A stretch of 28,668 nucleotides of DNA from Richelia sp. UBA3308. GTDB lineage: Bacteria; Cyanobacteriota; Cyanobacteriia; Cyanobacteriales; Nostocaceae. Location of the stretch: positions 1,692-30,359 of the forward strand of contig DESS01000311.1 in the NCBI GenBank assembly GCA_002361335.1. The letters are read 5' to 3'. Below the pieces are notes generated by a model, which saw only the letters and a program-made list of their open reading frames with translations, made no database searches and was not told where the DNA came from. Made by a program: the position numbers and the translations under genes. Of this stretch, positions 1-7,213 are shown one piece after another. Within the stretch, counting starts at the first letter, position 1. Each line of letters begins with the position of its first letter.

Positions 1-459
1 TTGATTTTCAACCCATTGTTTACCAATATCTTTTCCTATTTTGTATTTTTCTTTAAGTCTCTCAATTAACCAATTTTTTATAGTCTGATTATTATTCTTC
101 CAATTTGCCAAAGAAAATAGTACGGGAACAGGTTTTTTGGGGTTTTCTTTAGCTCGTCTTAACAATTCTTGTGCTAATTTAAGTAGCATGATAGTTTTTC
201 CTGACCCAGGTTTACCTAAAATCAACAGCTTACCACCAATATCTTCTTCATCAAAAACTGTAATAATTTTTGTGTTCTTCAGAAGAAGAGTTTTTGATTT
301 CTTGGGAGCTTTTACATCTATAGCCCAAGGAATTTCGACCTGAGATAAATATTCTTGTTTATTTAACTCAATAAATACTTTGTTATGAAGAGACTGTTTT
401 AATCTACTACTAACTTCTTCAGATATTATCTGACTGTAAATTAGAATTGCGATTATCAC
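1..459 (-). CDS. NACHT-domain NTPase, N-terminal part (runs off left edge)
   Basis: Reading leftward, the frame opens at GTG 459 (a TGA lies three codons upstream) and stays open to base 1, giving 153 codons. The N-terminus is hydrophobic (V-I-I-A-I-L-I-Y), a possible short membrane anchor, followed by a segment with SLHNKVFIEL and PWAIDVK, the lead-in typical of cyanobacterial NACHT proteins. A Walker A motif, GKPGSGKT, follows LLIL, then KLAQELL and PVLFSLANWK. NACHT ATPases are STAND-class signalling switches whose C-terminal repeats sense a ligand; here the rest of the NTPase and any sensor or effector lie outside the window. A second ATG just upstream (near 474) opens a different frame that stops after 17 codons, so the exact start, or a small frameshift, is uncertain. 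The gene is divergent from the patatin gene. The domain call is secure; the biological role is not. Confidence 0.75.
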   Translation of the reverse strand, partial: MIIAILIYSQIISEEVSSRLKQSLHNKVFIELNKQEYLSQVEIPWAIDVKAPKKSKTLLLKNTKIITVFDEEDIGGKLLILGKPGSGKTIMLLKLAQELLRRAKENPKKPVPVLFSLANWKNNNQTIKNWLIERLKEKYKIGKDIGKQWVENQ

Positions 460-519
460 GAAAAATACTCATTTATTATGTTGTGAAAAAAATCTAATAG
501 AACTTTAAGTGAAACCGTC

Positions 520-546
520 ATTATAGTAGCAACATATTAAAGTCAA
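520..546 (-). promoter_or_regulatory. candidate sigma-70 type promoter for the NACHT gene
   Basis: On the minus strand TTGACT (546-541) and a perfect TATAAT (525-520) are separated by 15 bases, about 60 bases upstream of the proposed GTG start. The overlapping TTGATT (550-545) would give a 19-base spacer. Both spacings are off the optimum of 17, so this is a candidate only. Confidence 0.4.
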
Positions 547-767
547 TCAAGGCAAATTAGATTACATCAGCTACAATTACAGATCAAATTTTCCTAGATA
601 CCTTAGTTAAAAAACTTTCCACAACTTCTATTATTTTTATTTGAGTAAATAAATTCCTATAACATTTCTCCCTCACTCACTCCCTCATTCAACACCGGTA
701 ATCTTTCACTCAGCAAGAGGAGTAATTTACCGGACATCATATAATTACTTATTTCCTTAAATTAGTT

Positions 768-802
768 AAAACTGTGCTTGCCCGTAGCATAAGCACAGTT
801 TT
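768..802. terminator. perfect 12-bp hairpin, terminator-like, between divergent genes
   Basis: AAAACTGTGCTT (768-779) pairs perfectly with AAGCACAGTTTT (791-802) around an 11-base loop. The 3' arm ends in TTTT on both strands because of symmetry. No gene on either strand ends nearby, so it is either the end of an unannotated short transcript, a leader attenuator of the patatin gene, or a mobile hairpin repeat. Confidence 0.45.
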
Positions 803-952
803 ATAGTGACGATAGGCGAAGCCAATGCCTTCGGCGTATGGCGCTGAATCGTGAATTTGTATTTGAGAACCCGCAACTTAGATTATTAAGAAAGCGCATA
901 TAAGGTTAATATTTAATTAAATTCCAATAACTTGTGCTTTCGAGAAAATATT

Positions 953-1945
953 ATGACTTTTCGCATTTTATGCTTAGACGGTGGTGGCGTTAGAGGTGTT
1001 ATGCCCGCTCGTATTCTTCAGAAGGTGGAGGAGCAATTAGGTAGCCCTTTAAAAGATCACTTCGATCTAATAGCTGGTACCTCAACGGGATCTATATTGG
1101 CTGCCGGAATTGCAATAGGGAAAAGCCCTGAAGAATTGCTCAATCTATATAATGATAAAGGTTTAAAAATATTTCCTTACCAAAATCTATTTTCTCTGAA
1201 ACGATTGCCATTAATCTTAAAATATGGTATTTCTGCCCCTAAATTTTCAGATGAAGGCTTAATAGCTGCACTTCGGGAACAATTTGAAGATAAAAAACTT
1301 TCTGATATTACGCCCAATCATGAGGGAGCAACGGATTCCCTGAAAGTATTAATTCCTAGCTACGATACAGAAAGTCGTAATCCTGTCATATTTAAGAGCT
1401 GGTGTCACGATCGCTGGTATGCCGATGTACCAGTCTGGGAAATTTGTGTTAGCTCTGCCTCAGCCCCTACTTATTTTCCTGCCCATAGAATTGAAAAGGA
1501 TGGAAAAGAGTATTCTTTAATTGATGGAGGGGTTTGCGCCAATAACCCTGTTTCCTGTGCTTTGGCAGAGGCTATCAAACTATTGCGCCAGTCATCGAAT
1601 CAATCTGCAGCAAATGTGATAGACCAAATTAAAATTATATCTATTGGTACTGGAGATCCAGCATCTCCTATTTCCTGGCAAAAAGTCCGAGGTTGGGGAC
1701 TTATTCAATGGGGTTTGCATATTGCAGATGTATTTATGGACGCACCTCCTGATGTACATCGATATGTTGCCGAACAAATAATTGGTAATCAATCAAACTA
1801 TATTCGTTTGCAGTTACCACTTAAGGAACCATTACTGAACATGGATGATGCTCGGGAAAGTAATTTGCAGGCTCTGTTAAAAGAAACAGATGACTATATC
1901 AATCAAGAACAAGAAAGGTTAGATAAATTCTTGGTTAACTGGTAG
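953..1945 (+). CDS. patatin-like phospholipase
   Basis: A 330-residue protein of the patatin/plant-type PNPLA family, lipid acyl hydrolases that use a Ser-Asp dyad. All hallmark motifs are visible: the oxyanion-hole loop DGGGVRG at residues 9-15, the nucleophile elbow GTSTG with Ser44, and DGG with the catalytic Asp191. The short start MTFRILCLDGGG is chosen because the family normally begins a few residues before the DGGG loop; a TTG at 932 would add seven residues, and a weak GAGAAAA lies before ATG 953. No signal peptide or membrane segment is seen, so it is probably cytoplasmic. It is divergent from a NACHT gene and is bracketed by two similar hairpins (768-802 and 2007-2038). Bacterial patatins may act in lipid turnover, as secreted toxins or as membrane-degrading defence effectors such as CapV; nothing here shows which. 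No CD-NTase gene is next to it in the window. Confidence 0.9.
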   Translation: MTFRILCLDGGGVRGVMPARILQKVEEQLGSPLKDHFDLIAGTSTGSILAAGIAIGKSPEELLNLYNDKGLKIFPYQNLFSLKRLPLILKYGISAPKFSDEGLIAALREQFEDKKLSDITPNHEGATDSLKVLIPSYDTESRNPVIFKSWCHDRWYADVPVWEICVSSASAPTYFPAHRIEKDGKEYSLIDGGVCANNPVSCALAEAIKLLRQSSNQSAANVIDQIKIISIGTGDPASPISWQKVRGWGLIQWGLHIADVFMDAPPDVHRYVAEQIIGNQSNYIRLQLPLKEPLLNMDDARESNLQALLKETDDYINQEQERLDKFLVNW

Positions 1946-2006
1946 CCTTTCAATATGGTTCGGCATAATATATCTATATTTAGATATTGAGTTACTGCTA
2001 AATACA

Positions 2007-2038
2007 AAACTGTAGTTATCTACAAACAACTACAGTTT
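2007..2038. terminator. bidirectional hairpin terminator between patatin and coiled-coil genes
   Basis: AAACTGTAGTT (2007-2017) pairs perfectly over 11 bp with AACTACAGTTT (2028-2038), loop of 10 bases. It sits between two convergent genes, where a shared terminator is expected. T-tracts are short (TTT), so efficiency is uncertain. Confidence 0.55.
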
Positions 2039-2085
2039 ATAATTATCTATTTATAACTATCTATTTCCAACTTGAATCCAAAAAC

Positions 2086-2646
2086 TTACTGTTTAGAAGA
2101 TTCTTCCAATGCGCTAATCTCCAAATTTTCTTCAGCAGGAATTAATTTATTTAAAACATTAATGTAGCTTAAAACAGTATTGCGCTGTTTTTCTAAATTA
2201 ACCGCGACATTAAGATTTTTTTTAGCAATAGCATTTTGCAATTCTTTGACTTTCTTAATATTCACACTACCGTTTACATCATCTATTTTACCTAAAGCTG
2301 CTGCTGCTTCCTGTAAACGAGTGTTTGCTGTCCCAAAATTACGCTCATCTAAATTGACTGCAGTATCATACAAGTCACCACGAGCTTCCATTAAATAAGT
2401 ACGATTTCTTTCAGTAATTAACTGTTCTTTAACTTGATTTAACTTTTCCTTAGCTTGTTCTAACTCTTGCTGAGTTTTACGATCATCAGAAGAAAATTGA
2501 GAACTTGCTTGAAACCAACCAGCACCGTATAAAGCTACACCACTAATTGCGAGAATTACTATACTAATAAGAATTTTCTTCAATTTAGAAACTAGCGAAC
2601 CTTTATTAGTTTTATCAGTCGTTTTGACTTCACCTGCTTCACTCAT
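2086..2646 (-). CDS. single-pass membrane protein with coiled coil, unknown function
   Basis: A 186-residue protein that I do not recognise beyond a conserved-hypothetical type. A charged N-terminal 23 residues (Lys/Thr rich) precede one membrane segment at about 24-45 (ILISIVILAISGVALYGAGW). The rest is helical: residues about 57-85 form a strongly charged heptad-like coiled coil (QQELEQAKEKLNQVKEQL), followed by a region resembling a helical bundle with YDTAVNLDERNFGTANTRLQ. The inside-positive rule puts the N-terminus in the cytoplasm. AAGGA stands about 12 bases ahead of the ATG. It is transcribed alone, convergent with the patatin gene, and its C-terminus ends in Ser/Lys without a motif. 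No catalytic residues are evident. Confidence 0.75.
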   Translation of the reverse strand: MSEAGEVKTTDKTNKGSLVSKLKKILISIVILAISGVALYGAGWFQASSQFSSDDRKTQQELEQAKEKLNQVKEQLITERNRTYLMEARGDLYDTAVNLDERNFGTANTRLQEAAAALGKIDDVNGSVNIKKVKELQNAIAKKNLNVAVNLEKQRNTVLSYINVLNKLIPAEENLEISALEESSKQ

Positions 2647-2946
2647 GGCTTTTTTTTATTCCTTCCCAGCTCTTTGTTTGTAAAAATTTTATAGTCTTTC
2701 TCTTTTATTATCTCAAGTGTATTCCACACTAGTTATTTTATACACGTAGTAAAATTTAGAAGTAAATGAGGTACAACCATTAATTATTAAACTCTTGTGG
2801 TACGGGCATCCTACCCGTTTATGATGTACCGATCGCTCATATAAAATATGCTGTAAGACTTTGTTGCAAAAACTATCTTCCCCTTGTCCCTTTCTCCCCT
2901 TGTCTCCCCATACCCCATCTCCTCAGCCCCTCAGCACGCCATCTCC
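2647..2946. other. intergenic region with dispersed hairpin repeat and C/T-rich run
   Basis: No gene is seen. It contains the dispersed repeat at 2789-2856 and, at 2876-2946, a pyrimidine-rich run (CCCCTTGTCCC, TCTCCCCTTGTCTCCCC) of a kind that recurs near 4631 and, as its complement, near 24600 in this window. Confidence 0.6.
2789..2856. repeat. dispersed hairpin repeat, copy 1 (copy 2 at 18205-18272)
   Basis: A 68-base unit starts AAACTCTTGTGGTACGGGCA and ends AAATATGCTGTAA. A near-identical unit lies at 18205-18272. Both keep GGTAC...GTACC arms and an inner GGG...CCC pair, so both can fold as the same stem-loop although the loop sequence differs. Such non-coding hairpin repeats are frequent in cyanobacteria. 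Confidence 0.7.
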
Positions 2947-3696
2947 TTAAAGCGGGCGTTGAGTCGGTACACCAACGGCACGGGGAAACTTTCCTGGTGT
3001 GCTTCTTATTTTTCGTAAATACAAACAATGGCGATCGCCATGAGTTAAGGGTGTATTAAATTGTTCAATTGATTTGATCGCTCCACCCAACTGTTGAACT
3101 GCGTTTTTGATGGTGATGGTTTCTTCTTCTGTCCAATTACCCCGGTAAACAACAGCTAATCCCCCTTGTTTTAACAAGGGTAAAGTATATTCAGCACAAG
3201 CTGAAGCAGAACCCACAGCCCGAATCAAGGCTATATCATACATTTCTCTATGCTGGCTGTCTCTGCCGATTTCCTCTGCCCTACAAGTAGTCGCTTTAAC
3301 GTTATTTAAATTTAATTGAGGCAAAATATTATCGATAAAATTAATTTTTTTCCTAGTAGAATCAACAAGATGAACAGTACAATTATTGACTGCTATAGCC
3401 ACAGGAATACCAGGAAAACCCGCACCCGTACCAAGGTCAATCATACTAATTTCTTGCCCCTCTTGTGCCTCTGCTGAAATTAAAAATTTAATTCCTCGCA
3501 AGGAATCCCACAAATGTTTTTCCCAAAAATCTTCAGGGTTAGTAATGCGAGTTAAATTAAGCTGACGATTGGCTTCAATAATCAACTCATAAAGACTTTG
3601 AAATTGTGCTTGCTGCTGAGGAGATGGTTTCCAGTTAAGGGTTTCTTCCCAGATATCCGTCATCTGGGGTAAACAAGATATAGTTGAATCGTTCAC
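2947..3696 (-). CDS. rsmG: 16S rRNA (guanine-527-N7)-methyltransferase RsmG
   Basis: RsmG (GidB) methylates N7 of G527 in 16S rRNA using S-adenosylmethionine. The 249-residue product has the family layout: NLTRI (47-51), HLWDSL (61-66), the SAM-binding glycine loop DLGTGAGFPGIP (87-98), an acidic strand end HLVDST, a central RAVGSA motif, and the C-terminal signature PGKFPRAVGVPT. The length fits cyanobacterial RsmG, which carries a slightly long N-terminus. The start is a GTG at 3696; an internal ATG at 3663 would give 238 residues and cannot be excluded, since no ribosome-binding site is obvious at either. It is a single gene, divergent from the ABC ATPase at 3778 with about 80 bases between them. 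Confidence 0.95.
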   Translation of the reverse strand: MNDSTISCLPQMTDIWEETLNWKPSPQQQAQFQSLYELIIEANRQLNLTRITNPEDFWEKHLWDSLRGIKFLISAEAQEGQEISMIDLGTGAGFPGIPVAIAVNNCTVHLVDSTRKKINFIDNILPQLNLNNVKATTCRAEEIGRDSQHREMYDIALIRAVGSASACAEYTLPLLKQGGLAVVYRGNWTEEETITIKNAVQQLGGAIKSIEQFNTPLTHGDRHCLYLRKIRSTPGKFPRAVGVPTQRPL

Positions 3697-3777
3697 AGAT
3701 AAAATAGGCAGTCACATCTAAATTAAAAATAGTATTTTAGATATTAACTCGATAAAGGTTAATTAAATAGGTTTAAA

Positions 3778-4554
3778 TTGGAGAATAAGCAGCACTACTT
3801 ACTAAAATTAGAACATGTCAGTTACGCAGAAAAACTGACTGCTCAAATATCGCATAAATTGCCGGAATATCCCATATTACAAGATATTTCCTTTGAAATT
3901 TATCAAGGCGATCGCGTTGCTATTATCGGACCATCCGGTGCTGGTAAGTCTTATTTATTACGAATTTTAAATCGTTTGTGCGAACCAACAAGTGGTAAAA
4001 TTTACCTTGAAAATCGGGAATATCGCCAAATTCCGGTAATAGAATTACGTCAGAGTGTAACCCTTGTGGGACAAGAGTCTAAGCTATTAGGAATGAGCGT
4101 AAGAGAGGCTCTATCTTATCCACTGGTGTTACGAAACTTACCCAAACCTCAAATTCAGCAACGTATAAGCTATTGGATGCAACAGCTACATATTGCTGAA
4201 GATTGGTTGGGACGAACAGAAACCCAGCTTTCAAGCGGACAACAACAACTAATAAACTTGGCAAGGGGTTTAGTCATCCAGCCAAAAATCCTATTGTTAG
4301 ATGAACCAACCTCTAACTTAGATAATGGTACATCTTACCGCATTTTAGAAGTTTTATCTCAGCTACAGGAAAAACATCAGATTACAATTTTAATGGTAAA
4401 TCATCAGCTTGATATAGCTCAAATGTTTTGCACGCGACTTTTGTACTTACAACAAGGACGTTTAATCACAAATCAAACAGCTTCTCAAGTAAACTGGAAT
4501 AATTTGCAACAAAACTTAAAACAAGCAGAAGCCGATGATGATTTTGAGTTTTAA
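3778..4554 (+). CDS. ABC transporter ATP-binding protein
   Basis: A 258-residue nucleotide-binding subunit with every core motif: Walker A GPSGAGKS (51-58), Q-loop Gln99 in VGQES, signature LSSGQ (151-155), Walker B ILLLDEP (171-177), D-loop SNLD and H-loop His209 in MVNHQ. It has no membrane segment and so needs separate permease subunits, none of which is adjacent. The motif style (short NBD, LSSGQQQ, RLCEPTSG) recalls the FetA/YbbL or phosphate-type ATPases, but the substrate cannot be read from the sequence. The start is TTG 3778: the frame is closed by TAA at 3760-3762 and AAAGG lies about 18 bases upstream, somewhat far. It is convergent with the nrrA-like gene. The 108-base gap after it holds a GGGAA/TTCCC inverted pair and a 12-base CCTTGTCCCCTT tandem at 4632-4655. 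Confidence 0.9.
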   Translation: MENKQHYLLKLEHVSYAEKLTAQISHKLPEYPILQDISFEIYQGDRVAIIGPSGAGKSYLLRILNRLCEPTSGKIYLENREYRQIPVIELRQSVTLVGQESKLLGMSVREALSYPLVLRNLPKPQIQQRISYWMQQLHIAEDWLGRTETQLSSGQQQLINLARGLVIQPKILLLDEPTSNLDNGTSYRILEVLSQLQEKHQITILMVNHQLDIAQMFCTRLLYLQQGRLITNQTASQVNWNNLQQNLKQAEADDDFEF

Positions 4555-4662
4555 ATTTTAGATTTTGGATTGAGGTTATGAGGAACTAAGTTAAGAGAAA
4601 CAAAGTTAAGAGCAAGGGAATTTTAATTTCCCCTTGTCCCCTTCCTTGTCCCCTTCCTTTTC

Positions 4663-5454
4663 TCATAAACCAGAAGCAAGAGTAGAATGTTGAGTGGTAA
4701 ATTGATTTCTAGATTGATGTTTGGCTATTTTGGTTGTTGATTGAGAAATATTTTGAGAAAGATTTGTATTTAACATTTCTACGTTAAATCGGTATCCGAC
4801 ATTGCGGATGGTTTGAATCAAACTCGGTTGACGTGGATCTAATTCCACTTTTTTCCGCAGCGATAATACATGCGTATCAATAGTGCGCGGATTATCTATA
4901 GCATCAGGCCAAGCACGACGTAGCAATTCCGAACGAGAAAGAGGTATTCCAGCTGCTTGCGCTAAAACATACAGTAAACTAAATTCCTGGGGTGTTAAAT
5001 CGATAAATTCACCTTTAAAACGGACGCGGCGCTGTACTAAATCGATTTGTAAAGCACCGTAATCCAGATAAGCTGGTGCTACAGGAGTGCGCTTGCGACG
5101 TACAAGCGCTTCTACCCGTGCTAAAAATTCTTGCATCCCAAAAGGTTTACTTAAATAATCATCAGCACCTGCTTTCAAACCCTTGACAATATCAGCTTCA
5201 TTACTTCGCGCAGAGAGCATTAAAATCAATGGTTGTTGCTGGCGATGCAACCAACGACAAAATTCGATTCCATCACCATCAGGCAAGTCGGCATCAAGAA
5301 CAACTAATGTTGGTTGATGAGTCAAAAACCCTTCCCTTGCTTGATAAATGCTAGCAGCTTGAAATACCCTATAGTCTAGTTGTTGTAAGTGCCAACCTAG
5401 CAGTGACCTTAAATGGGGATTCCCCTCAATAATTTCAATACAGACCGAACCCAC
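4663..5454 (-). CDS. nrrA: OmpR-family response regulator, NrrA-like
   Basis: From GTG 5454 the protein has 263 residues: a receiver domain (about 1-120) and an OmpR/PhoB winged helix (about 130-226, LTPQEFSLLYVLAQ to NVGYRF), then a polar tail. The phosphoacceptor is Asp54 (VVLDADLPDGDG), with Ser81 and Lys103 (SKPFG) conserved. The usual N-terminal acidic pair is altered to Glu10-Gly11 (IIEGNPHLRS). Sequence style matches, from memory, the NrrA/Rre37 clade, which in Anabaena is switched on by NtcA at nitrogen step-down and drives glycogen breakdown, sigE and hetR expression. The upstream NtcA-type promoter strongly supports this. GTG 5454 is preferred over ATG 5472 because AGGGG (5469-5465) lies 10 bases before it and because ATG 5472 would leave almost no leader after the predicted transcription start. 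The cognate histidine kinase is not adjacent. Confidence 0.75.
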   Translation of the reverse strand: MGSVCIEIIEGNPHLRSLLGWHLQQLDYRVFQAASIYQAREGFLTHQPTLVVLDADLPDGDGIEFCRWLHRQQQPLILMLSARSNEADIVKGLKAGADDYLSKPFGMQEFLARVEALVRRKRTPVAPAYLDYGALQIDLVQRRVRFKGEFIDLTPQEFSLLYVLAQAAGIPLSRSELLRRAWPDAIDNPRTIDTHVLSLRKKVELDPRQPSLIQTIRNVGYRFNVEMLNTNLSQNISQSTTKIAKHQSRNQFTTQHSTLASGL

Positions 5455-5487
5455 GGTGGCAAAACCCCTCATTAGAGCATGATTTTC

Positions 5488-5530
5488 AAGTTAACAAAGC
5501 ATATAGCTTTGGTTTTGTAACCGTTGTTAC
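5488..5530 (-). promoter_or_regulatory. NtcA-activated type promoter of nrrA
   Basis: On the minus strand a perfect NtcA palindrome, GTAACAACGGTTAC (5530-5517; GTA-N8-TAC), is followed after 23 bases by TAACTT (5493-5488), matching the -10 form TAN3T. This is the canonical architecture of class II NtcA-activated promoters (GTAN8TAC, 22-23 bases, TAN3T). Transcription should start near 5481, leaving a leader of about 26 bases before GTG 5454. Confidence 0.8.
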
Positions 5531-6157
5531 TCCAAGTCAGATTTGCTTGACATTTATTATTTTTTTTTATTAATTTACATATTTAGGGGTTTCCCCTAAC
5601 AATTACCTTGGTAACATTTTTAGATGTTTGTTATACTTGTTTCAAATATCTATAAATAGCTTTGTTTTATATGATGGTGTACATTCTATTTAGATTACAG
5701 GGGGCAAGCTACACCTAAACAAATCTCCACAATCGTTTTATAATCCTGAAAACAAGCTAAAGATAAGGAATTGTATAGCCCACATCCCACACAATTGTAT
5801 TACTTTAATTAATGCTGAACAAAATATCACATTAGTTCCCATAACTCATCCCATTTAGCCGATAAAGTTATAGGTAAATGTAGAAGTCGCCTGAATATAT
5901 AATTTTCGGCATTGCCGAATAAGTAAATGTATGATTCGCTATTTTGCATTCAAGCAAAACATTGATCAGACCTTGTAGTACAACGTCTCTCAATCCAGAT
6001 TCATACTTCCTTCTGGGCAAGACCAAATTGTTTCAAGCAACTTTGACTCACTTGTAATAAGCGGTAATTCATACCTATTTTTTCTAGTGATACTTCACAT
6101 TTGGGCTTGAATCATTTACAATTCTCATTCCAACCCTCTGATACTTCTTTCTTGATT
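5531..6157. other. long intergenic region upstream of the DUF6761-like gene
   Basis: No coding sequence is seen in 627 bases. It contains an AGGGGTTTCCCCT inverted repeat near 5585-5597, a plus-strand promoter candidate at 5608-5637, a perfect 15-base palindrome TTCGGCATTGCCGAA at 5905-5919, and a weaker promoter-like pair TTGACT (6043-6048) and TAATTC (6065-6070), spaced by 16. The length suggests a long leader, two promoters, or an unannotated RNA. Confidence 0.5.
5608..5637 (+). promoter_or_regulatory. candidate extended -10 promoter reading toward the DUF6761-like gene
   Basis: TTGGTA (5608-5613), an 18-base spacer and TGTTATACT (an extended -10, TATACT at 5632-5637). Any transcript would run about 515 bases before reaching the next start codon, ATG 6158. 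Confidence 0.4.
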
Positions 6158-6406
6158 ATGCTCCAAGACACACGAACCATCCGCTACTATCAAAGACTAA
6201 CTGATGCCTTTGTCGAACTATGGAATCGAGGTTATCGTACAGATGATATGCGGATGTACCTTGATGGCTACTTAGCGGCACTGCGAAATAGTAACGGCAT
6301 TGAACCTTACTTGATTCATCGTTTAGAAGAAGAAGCTACTCGTTTTCTATTCGATGTATCTAATTTCGCAGTTACTCAACCACAGGCAGAACCTGACTAC
6401 TATTAA
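6158..6406 (+). CDS. small conserved cyanobacterial protein, DUF6761-like
   Basis: An 82-residue soluble protein, beginning MLQDTRTIRYYQRLTDAFVE. ATG 6158 is chosen because conserved sequence begins there; the frame extends upstream to 6101 with an unrelated 19-residue stretch. The body (TDAFVELWNRGYRTDDM, then MYLDGYLAALR and GIEPYLIHRLEEEATRFL) is rich in aromatic and acidic residues and predicted helical. I recognise it from memory as the cyanobacteria-restricted DUF6761 type; no function is known and no catalytic or metal-binding motif is visible. It is monocistronic, preceded by a long leader region and followed by a terminator-like hairpin at 6533-6584. Expression pattern cannot be inferred from the sequence. 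Confidence 0.75.
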   Translation: MLQDTRTIRYYQRLTDAFVELWNRGYRTDDMRMYLDGYLAALRNSNGIEPYLIHRLEEEATRFLFDVSNFAVTQPQAEPDYY

Positions 6407-6532
6407 GAACCTTTGCCAGTCACTTAATAGTAATCCTGCTTAACGCAGATATTATAGCATACGACCTGCTAATGTCAAATGTAGCAGTGGTGCGATTTTT
6501 TGTAGATGTTTTGTAGCAATTGAAATAAATTT

Positions 6533-6584
6533 TCTCTCACTTGTGTGATTGGTTATCCCAAAAACTTAGTGAGAGATTTTTTTT
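6533..6584 (+). terminator. Rho-independent-type terminator
   Basis: TCTCTCACT (6533-6541) pairs over 9 bp with AGTGAGAGA (6568-6576), followed directly by a run of eight T. The loop is 26 bases, longer than usual. It lies about 130 bases after the small gene ending at 6406. Confidence 0.65.
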
Positions 6585-6703
6585 GTTAATCTGGCTTAAT
6601 TTCGTTACAAAACTAAGCATACACTATATTTCCAGGCTGGGGCCTTTATGAGCACACAATCAGCAAGGGGATTTTTACATCTAGTGGATGGAGTTACAAG
6701 GCA

Positions 6704-7027
6704 TTATGAAGCCATTGCGACTTCAACTATTTGCTGTAAATCACCTTTTTGGTAAAGTTCAATCATAATATCGCAACCGCCAACGAATTCGCCATTTATG
6801 TACACTTGGGGAATTGTAGGCCAGTTAGAATATTCTTTGATACCCTGACGTATTTCTGGATCTTCGAGAATGTCAAAAGTCTCGTAGGGAACTGCGAAGG
6901 TGTTAATAATTTGAACAACATTGTTAGAGAAACCGCACATTGGCATTAATTTGCTTCCCTTCATGAAAACCATGATTTTGTTTTGCTGTATCAAATTATC
7001 AATTCTTTCTTTAACTTCTGGTGTCAT
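6704..7027 (-). CDS. grxD: monothiol CGFS glutaredoxin (Grx4/GrxD type)
   Basis: A 107-residue single-domain class II glutaredoxin. These proteins bind a [2Fe-2S] cluster between two subunits, or with a BolA partner, and act in Fe-S transfer and iron sensing rather than in disulfide reduction. Visible hallmarks: Lys23 in FMKGS, the active-site CGFS with Cys31, the glutathione-binding WPTIPQ (69-74) and GGCD (83-86). Length is exactly that of the family. GGAAACATC precedes the ATG, giving a usable ribosome-binding site. It lies 186 bases downstream of bolA on the same strand, and the two are likely co-transcribed and to form a heterocomplex, as in many bacteria and eukaryotes. The gap between them carries a TAACTCA heptamer array. 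Confidence 0.95.
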   Translation of the reverse strand: MTPEVKERIDNLIQQNKIMVFMKGSKLMPMCGFSNNVVQIINTFAVPYETFDILEDPEIRQGIKEYSNWPTIPQVYINGEFVGGCDIMIELYQKGDLQQIVEVAMAS

Positions 7028-7155
7028 GATGTTTCCTTTTTTTATAGGGTTTGAGCTTGTGTTACCAGCATTTTCAGTTTCTTGGCAAAGAATTAGGAAT
7101 ATAACTTACGTGACTATTGCGGTTAATGTATCTCAACCGGGCAATTCATAGTTCG

Positions 7156-7183
7156 TAACTCATAACTCATAACTCATAACTAA
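7156..7183. repeat. heptamer tandem repeat (STRR type), TAACTCA
   Basis: Three perfect TAACTCA units (7156-7176) and a fourth TAACTAA (7177-7183) lie between bolA and grxD. A relative (CATAACTCATAACTCC) is near 14796-14812. Short tandem heptamers of this type are a known feature of heterocystous cyanobacteria. Confidence 0.85.
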
Positions 7184-7213
7184 TGGTTATGAAGCGGCTG
7201 TTGCTTGCCAAGC

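Larger units (their letters stand above)
460..952. other. divergent intergenic region between NACHT and patatin genes
   Basis: No credible coding sequence is seen. It holds the minus-strand promoter candidate at 520-546, a CT-rich stretch near 667-695 (CACTCACTCCCTCATTC), an inverted pair CCGGTAA / TTACCGG around 695-734, a 21-base segment at 722-742 that recurs at 12183-12203 with 19 of 21 identities, a 12-bp hairpin at 768-802, and a short GC-richer run near 808-850 with AGGCGAAGCC and TGCCTTCGGC, a kind of dispersed repeat common in cyanobacteria. Confidence 0.6.

Noticed and set aside
137..343. Plus-strand 68-codon frame at the left edge
   Set aside because: It is the complement of the NACHT coding sequence, whose Walker A motif is unmistakable on the minus strand.
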